Assembly: GCA_963978545.1 (NCBI GenBank) | Contig: OZ021731.1 | Location: 58,267,242-58,331,241 of the forward strand | Direction of reading: 5' to 3' | DNA: 64,000 nt | DNA from: Linyphia triangularis | Lineage: Eukaryota; Arthropoda; Arachnida; Araneae; Linyphiidae | Shown: in pieces, positions 57,120 through 64,000 of the stretch | How the letters are laid out: each line of letters opens with the position of its first letter | Position numbering within the stretch: position 1 is the stretch's first letter | The notes under the pieces: generated by a model | Database searches by the model: none | What the model saw: only the letters and a program-made list of their open reading frames with translations | Told to the model about the DNA's origin: nothing | Translations under genes and position numbers: made by a program

Positions 57120-57431
57120 TGCTTCAGGAATTTTCTGGCATCATTCAACAGAAGAGACGAAGATCACCTGGACGTAGAAAACATAGCAGAGCCAGACGTT
57201 GTAGACAACGATAATTTTGTTCTTGTTCACGGAGATGATTCCGCACAATCCTCTTCTCAATCGCTTTTAGATGGCTCCTGGATCATCAAGACTGGTCGTC
57301 CTCCCAGAAGAAGCGAACCCATACCCATTCCACCAAGACGTCAAGATGGTACGATTGGTGGTGGTTGGAAAGTCGATGAGCAACCCGTACCCATTCAACC
57401 AAAACGTCGAGAAATGTTTTTTAAACCGTAG
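57120..57431 (+). pseudogene. second copy of the gene E tail exon, frameshifted
   Basis: Same acceptor and phase as 48076. 103 codons align, then one extra base near 57417-57426 gives FFKP and a stop, removing the last ~35 residues with the final repeat. In the shared part I count 13 replacement and 3 silent codon differences, so no purifying constraint is evident. Acidic residues are preferentially lost (D to Q, E to Q, D to G twice). No membrane exon precedes it within its unit. AATAAA at 57902-57907. Confidence 0.65.
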
Positions 57432-58099
57432 GATAGACCATGGAAAACCCAAACCCATTTGTCAGAGACTTCAAGATGATACGTCTGATGATCGTTGGAT
57501 AGTCGAAGGACACTCGATGGAAAAAGGTTAGGACAAAATGGCAGAAGATTAAGCCAAATCAGATCATGTTTTTATCATAACAAATCCTAAATAATCTATC
57601 AAATAGGTATACTACATATAGTCAATCGGCCTTTAACCCGGTATGTCTGATCATCATCTGCCATCGTATATTAATGGAAGAATCAGTGTCTAACCCTTTG
57701 GGGAAAGATTGTTCAGTGCACGGAACTTCATATCTCTCAACCTGAATCAAAGACGAAGATGGCCATTGGTTATTAAAATTTTAAACTTTTTATGACTCGA
57801 GATTTTACTTGCGATTTAACTGTTTGTTAGTAATTTTTTTTTTGACGTTGAACATGATGAATGAGTATAGGACCAGAGCTGTTATTTATGTACATGTTTT
57901 CAATAAATGGTAATGGATTTTTAATGAGTTTTTATTTAAGTGTTGAAATGTGGAGTACATTGGAAATCTTCGATAGTTCCTCGAGTACAAGCTAGAATTG
58001 AATAAAGTTCCTACTTCTTCGGAATCAAATACGAATATGCTTAACCCTTTATTTTCTGATGCGACTTGAAGACGGGCTAGTTTTTTCATGGTACTGTAT

Positions 58100-58355
58100 T
58101 AATTTAAACGGTTTGAGATTTATTGGCACTTTGAAATCCACTTCAAAGAAGTTCGTACTGCATTTGCTAGAGACAAGTCTATGAGACGATGAAAAGTTAA
58201 GATGGAGACATGGAAAATTGAAAATCGTCCATGAGTTTGCATAAAGAGAGGAATAAGTTTGTGTTGCTACTCAACAATTGAAGAATGAACTTCATAGAAG
58301 TAGATTTCAGAGTCCAAATGGATCCCAAATTATTTAAATTAAGACTACAGTTTTC
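58100..58355. mobile_element. MITE-B, copy 3 (unit 2)
   Basis: Duplicate of 49054-49291 with a few small insertions. Confidence 0.75.
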
Positions 58356-58966
58356 TCATGGTATTTTATGTCACATCAGTAAATAATGGGTTTAAGTTGA
58401 CAGCAGCCAATCAAATTTGAAAGAAAGGATAATTTCCTTGTATGAAGTTGTAGGAGATGTATTAAAATTTCTATTTATACGATATAATATTACCAGTGTA
58501 CTTTGATTGTTTATTTGATCAAAACATTTTTCAATGTATCGAATTATGTGTTGGTGAACAGGGGCAAGCTTGTTATGTTTTGAGGTAATTTTATTAATCT
58601 TGCACAGTTACTCTACACCTACACGTTTCGATTTAGACGAACTCCGCGACGTCTTAGTATTGTTCCACATTGGAAATAACTTTTGCTATTGTATCTGAAT
58701 AAGTGTTCCTTTTGCAAGTCAAGTCTGTCACTAAGTGTCGCTGGTTGGCGCTCGCGTCCTTTCAGTGGTTATGAGTTTCATGAATTAAATCCCACATTGG
58801 TCATATTTTACGCTTTTAAAATACGAGCAAAGAGGAAAAGTTGTAATATGACTAACTGCAGCCCACTATAGTCCAATTGAGACTTCTTTCTACTTTACTA
58901 ACAGATGCTGGCAAACCAATAATTGCCATACTATAAAGCTGCAAAAATTTATTTAAAATTTAAAAG

Positions 58967-59181
58967 ATGGGTAATAACATTGCTGAAACGAATGAAATGG
59001 GAAAATTCGACACAACAGTAAAAAAGACCCCCCCCCCCCATTCCCTGAAAAAGAATTGTTGTCTAATAGAAAGCTCAAATCTAATACTAGAAAGTTCGTT
59101 CTAGTAAATCCTCCCGCAAAACCTTCTTGCTCTGCTGCAAATGAATTTTACCTCGCTAGTTGTATACCTATGAAAAACTAA
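58967..59181 (+). pseudogene. second copy of the MGNN ORF, frameshifted
   Basis: 215 bp against 216 in unit 1. The C-run is one base shorter (12 versus 13 C), shifting the frame after KKTPPP. A homopolymer sequencing error is possible. Confidence 0.45.
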
Positions 59182-59448
59182 AATTATTTTTAAATGTGCA
59201 ATTATTTTAAACATTGAAAAAGTGTTAAATCTATGCCACGTAATAGGTTCCCATAATTACAAATACGTTCAAATTTGCTTGGGGGGGGATTTGCTATTAT
59301 AGATCTCCATGGTGATTGTTAAGCCTCTTTCAGTCTCAATTCCATAACTGATCATGCACTATCCAGAGGATGCAGTAAGACATCAGTGCCCAGCGTTAAA
59401 CAGCCTATCCAGAAGTTATCTATATTAATGGCAGAAACGGCTTATGAT

Positions 59449-60031
59449 CATTGATATAGATATAAAATTACTGGATAGACTGCTTAACCACTGATCTAAC
59501 TCTATAACTTCTGGATAGCTTATAAACGGTTTCTGCTCTTCAAGCAGAAGAATCCAATTGAATACTTTAACCATAATGCTATGAAATAGGTTAACATGGT
59601 TACATACACATTGTAACTAATCTCCAGGTTAGTAAGAGTTACAGATCACTTTGAGGGTTATTAAGCCTTCTTCGACTTCAAGTCAATAACCAAGAATGCA
59701 CTATCCAGAAGTTGCAGTTAGAGATCGGTGTGCTTAACGCTGGGAAAATGAAGACGTTGCCAGATGCCGTTGGGTGGACAAAAAATACTGATTGCCGAGG
59801 ATTGAAAATAAAATCTAGGGTTTTACACTGCAGAACTGTCAATAGAAGATCTTAATTGGTAATAATGTGCAAAAAAATGTCTATTGTACCAATTTTCAAG
59901 CTTTCTTGCATTTCCACCCAACTATAGAAAGTAACTGTGATTGTATAATCGTCCACCCATCAACTACCGGCGCGTTTTTCTCCTTGCATTAACATCGAAG
60001 CAGTCTATCTAGTTGTTTCTCTATATCGATG
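59449..60031. mobile_element. MITE-A, copy 3 (unit 2)
   Basis: Duplicate of 50386-50968, almost identical. Confidence 0.75.
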
Positions 60032-60047
60032 CTTATGCAAAGAACGT

Positions 60048-61325
60048 ATAACTATAAGAAGGCAAGCTTCGCCGATACGCAAGTGGTGCCATCTCGCGGA
60101 TTTCCCAAGTTGAGAGCACAAAACTTTCGCCAAATAGCTCCGATATCCAGACAGGCGCAGAGCTTAATTCTTACCTTCGCGATTATGCTTTTTAAACAAA
60201 CAAATAAGAACATCAGATTTATTTTGTCGAATTCGTGGGAAATTTAAATAGCAGATTAAAATGGAGGATTCTAGTTTGCAGAGTAACATATTATTCGCTT
60301 TTGTTTGCTTATTGTTCGTTTTTGTGCACAATAAATTGAGTTAATATTCTGAATATTATAAAATTTTCGTTAGAGAATTTTAACAGAAGGAAATTTTTTG
60401 CAGTGTAATAAAACTTGATGGTTTGTGTTCTTAATCGTTTGTTTTTATTTTTTCGTGTCATTCCGCAGGCTAGTTTTTATATTAAATATAGTTGGGGTTT
60501 TTTTCATGAACTTTTCTTTTTTTTTTACTATGACATCTCTTGAAAAAATGTTTATCTCTTGTTAGTTGTATAAATGCACTAAATTATGTGTTAATTATGA
60601 TATTTTGAAATTTGACGCCAATCTCAATTACCGTTGCAGTTTTTTTTTTGATGAATTAATAAAGCAAAATGATTATTGTCAACTGTTAGTAAATTCTTCT
60701 AAGCTAGTACATGCTAAATGATATTGGTTTTTGTAGTTGCAAGTCCTTTTTAAATTGCACTCAATAACTAGATATTTTTTAGTTTCCTAATGTACTGCTT
60801 CGAAGAATGCATGGAAACTTTATCGAAAGCATTTTCTTCTCGAATGTGTTTCAATAATTTTGTAAATAGTAATTTTGTTAATTCTTGATGTTCATATTTA
60901 TTACGAAAACTTACTAAAAGTTCACCAATATTGGAATATGCTGTAAGAAACCCAAATCTAATATTAGGATTCGTATTTCATTACAGGATGGAACTTTTGC
61001 TATAGTGGTTCAATATAATATTAATAGTGTTTAAAAAAGTATTGAATTATTTTGGTTAAAAAAATAAATTAACATAAATTTGGTTGGGTGTGTAAATTTT
61101 TAAAGTGAAAGTTTAACGAGCTAAGCAGATTTGTTCTTTTTTTTTTTGGATAAAAGATTTCTAGGAAACCATAAACTTTAATCACCAAGTGAAATAAGAA
61201 AGAGCGATAAGCTTGCCAATGTAGAAACCGTGCAATGACGTCATGTGCTCTTAACTATTTTACATTATCTCTATGGAAGCTTGCCATCTTTAACCCGAAG
61301 GGTTACCATAATGCCTTTGGCTTAT
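60048..61325 (+). repeat. repeat R2 in unit 2
   Basis: Duplicate of 50985-52262, about 99% identical by eye. Confidence 0.75.
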
Positions 61326-62350
61326 GAGTTATCCAAAAATTACAGTTAGAGATCAGTTCAGTAGGTAAATAGGCTAAGAAAATAAATTCAATGCTTGAAA
61401 CTGTAAAATATTGTTTGAGAGGTGCTTTTTCAGGTTTTGATCTTACCAAGTGACTTAATCAAAAAAGCGTATTTGTCAAGGTTGAGCATTAAATTAGCAG
61501 AAAAATGCAGCCGAAAGCTAATTCGAAATAGATTATAGCCGAGACACCAATATTGTTGTTTTCTGATAGTTCAAGATTGGTAACGGAGAGAGGGGTCTGA
61601 CTATGTCTGGCTCAATGAATCTACAGGTTAGTATGAGCTAATGCAATGTCGGTATTGATTTGCATGTATGTAGTTAGAAAATAAATTGAATAAGAGGTCT
61701 ATAGTTTTTAAGTAATTATTAGAATTTAGATCGGTATTGCAATATTAGTATTTTTTAAATTCGAGAATGATTTTGCAGTCAAAATGACGATTTTTTAAGT
61801 CCAGATAAATTTTTTGGAAACTGTTGCTTGTAAATGTTTAGATTAAGGAAGTTTAAAATTTTATATCTCATATCACTTATACTTGGGACATAGAATAAAG
61901 TAATCTATTTTATTTATTGCTAAATCTAGATCATTATTGTGCGTTTGTTACGCTTGGCATTGAAGATTTGTTATGCATAGCTACCTATTGATGGGTTCGT
62001 ATTTCCGGTAGATTTGATCGCATATATGATTTTTTTTATCGGTTAGCGTTCCCAAAATGGTCACTGGATTACTAACAAGCCCCAATTAAATAATGTTTTT
62101 ACTTTCATTGAGCATTTTGATGGATTTTTAAGAAGAAAACAAAAAAAGGCTCAATAGGGTGCACCATAAATAATAGTATAAAAGAAGCATTAGAAACGGA
62201 GTGACTAGATAAATCTTGAAAAACTGCTTATTAGCAATAATTACTACATCGAGGAAAACAATTTTAATAAAACTAAATTCCAAAAACGGCAAACAACTTA
62301 AAAACATAATTTGTTGTACACTGATATGATGTTGATCTTCATCCACTTTA

Positions 62351-62531
62351 GCCGACCAAACGATATATTGGTTAGTGTGCTAGCTTCTAGACCACGAGGT
62401 TGCGTGTTCGAGTCTCATATTAGGCATGGGTGTTTGTAAATGTATGTTGGTTTGTCTAATGACGAATGTTTCGGCGCATTATAGCCCTTGTGTTGATGAC
62501 GGTGCCAGATAATCTGAAAACAACCAACCTT
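62351..62531 (+). mobile_element. SINE-1, unit-2 copy
   Basis: Duplicate of 53286-53466 with the same private mutations, so it was copied with the unit, not inserted again. Confidence 0.9.
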
Positions 62532-62539
62532 CATTTACT

Positions 62540-62762
62540 CTAGACCTTATACTCTATGTAGCAGTTTTCCACTATCTTTTCCATACTCTACATAGTGTCC
62601 ATAGTGCAGAGTGTCTGCATAGTAACGTGTCTACTATATTGTATAAAGTGTCCCATAATCTCTACATAGTATAGTAAATCTGACCACCTCTGTCCACTAT
62701 TTTTATATACTATAGCAAATGTGGCCACATGTGTCCACTATAGTAAAATGAATTCCAACTGT
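62540..62762. repeat. CTACATAGTGTCC minisatellite, unit-2 copy
   Basis: Duplicate of 53475-53695. Confidence 0.6.
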
Positions 62763-64000
62763 TGTGGGACGAGTGACTTTTAAACATAGAACCCCTGTAA
62801 TTAAAAATTTTACGCTTGGTCATCTGTAAGTGAGATTAATCTGGTTTAATTCCCAGTATCTTCTTAACCCTAAAAATTGCTTTCGGAAACAAGCAGACTC
62901 GACGATGATTGTGGAAGACTGTCGTGTTTCGATTAGTAGGTTAGCTCAGGGAAAAAATTTATATTTTTTATACATTTGCAGTTATATTATTTATGATATA
63001 TTTCACCTAAAATTAATCCCGAAATCTCTATCTGAGTATTTGGCAACTCTGAAGTTTAGGTGCTGAATTGTGGTTGCTGAGGAGAAGGCCCTTGATGAAA
63101 AAAAACATATGGGGATAAATTTAAAGTATTTCACGTTCTCTCAAATTTAGTATATAATTATTTAAATACCAAATGAATATCAAGTAGACCTGGCTGATGG
63201 GTAGTGGTTATTTAAGAGGGTTGCAATGCAAACCACTAGCCAAATCTTCCTTAATTTCTCGTTATGAAAAGTAGGTCGTCAAGTTAAGTTTCAGATACAA
63301 TGCTAACGAACCAATTTAGTAGGATTACACGTTGTTGGGTACTCAAATTGACGACGCACTTGCTCAGATACTTACTCCCACATGATTTACTCCATGGCGA
63401 TAGGATGAACTATTTTTCATTTTAACATGATTACTTTGTCGATGTAACTTATCAGGAGGGTTAAAGTATTTCCTGTTTCTTGTGAATAATATAGAATTTT
63501 GGAACCTGTCCACCTAAAAAACATCTACCTATCAGCCTGGCCTTCAATTTATGATTTAGTTAAGATGAGTAGTACTGTTTATCACAGGAATAGCTCCTGA
63601 CACTTTGTCTAACGTTGTTGCTGTGGAAACATGAATAACTCCATTTTCCAAGGGGAATTTCAGGAGAAAACTACATTGATCATTATGTAAAAAATTTTAC
63701 GCTAATCTCCTGTTTGCATTATTCTTAGTTAACAAGGCAACCATCACCATTCAGACTATCTGGCGAGAGGTATTTCTCCTGATACTGACAATATAACTAA
63801 ATTTGAGATTGCCTCAAGTGCATATATACACAAAAATTATCATGGACTTCTGAAATTCATGTTTTCATTATACCATATAGTTTCTAAAAGAGATCCCAGG
63901 TATTCCCATTGTGTTTGATGTTGCATAGTTACACAGTTGATTGATATGAGAAATAATAAGTTTGACTGAGTGGATGCTTTTGTAAAACCCTGTAAAACTT

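Larger units (their letters stand above)
55659..64000. repeat. tandem duplication unit 2 (runs past the window)
   Basis: Direct repeat of 46639-54934. It includes second copies of the E tail, MITE-B, the MGNN ORF, MITE-A, R2, the SINE-1 and the minisatellite. A 30-bp T-run at 56130-56159 is specific to this unit. Confidence 0.95.

Overview
This is eukaryotic nuclear DNA, AT-rich, intron-bearing and densely packed with transposon debris. Broken mariner- and Tc1-type transposases, a LINE 3' end, several tRNA-derived SINE families with CCAACC-type tails and MITE-like elements suggest an arthropod. I cannot name the species, and no gene here has a product I recognise.

The plus strand carries a cluster of what look like lineage-restricted membrane-protein genes. 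I call them A to F; these labels are mine. The best-resolved member, gene B (9961-13784), has three exons: a 9-codon start exon, a 75-codon exon with two membrane segments, and one long exon for a Ser/Asn-rich tail ending in the stop. Every splice junction in it is phase 0. Gene C (17788-20951) is a tandem duplicate of B, cut short by a frameshift and by loss of the distal tail. Gene D has a two-membrane-segment exon at 29206-29397 and a 585-codon tail exon at 33180-34937. A second possible tail exon (29480-29662) lies 82 bp after its membrane exon. B and D share an NPxY motif at almost the same distance from the membrane; C has PPPY near that place. Gene A is seen only as its 1108-codon last exon (2989-6315). 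It carries 11 copies of a 13-residue unit centred on P-V-D/N-L-S, the CtBP-binding consensus. Gene E has a one-membrane-segment exon (45666-45790) and a short Trp/Pro-repeat tail exon (48076-48486). Gene F is known only from a tail exon (54981-55640) whose last codons and stop come from a SINE fragment.

The right end is a direct tandem duplication of about 9.05 kb: unit 1 is 46639 to about 55657, and unit 2 runs from 55659 past the window end. The breakpoint lies in the loop of a foldback element on one side and at a SINE 3' end on the other. The E tail and a small MGNN-type ORF are duplicated, and both unit-2 copies carry one-base frameshifts. The E membrane exon is not duplicated in the window, so the second E tail and the F tail have no obvious membrane exon of their own. 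Either they are alternative 3' exons of one membrane exon, or they are orphaned.

Other notable structures are two copies of a TTAA-type element of about 0.85 kb, a P/hAT-like MITE with 33-bp terminal repeats and an 8-bp target duplication, a foldback Tc1 relic, an alternating tandem array of about 175-bp units in the D intron, and a minisatellite directly after the gene A stop. No bona fide tRNA, rRNA operon or CRISPR array was seen.
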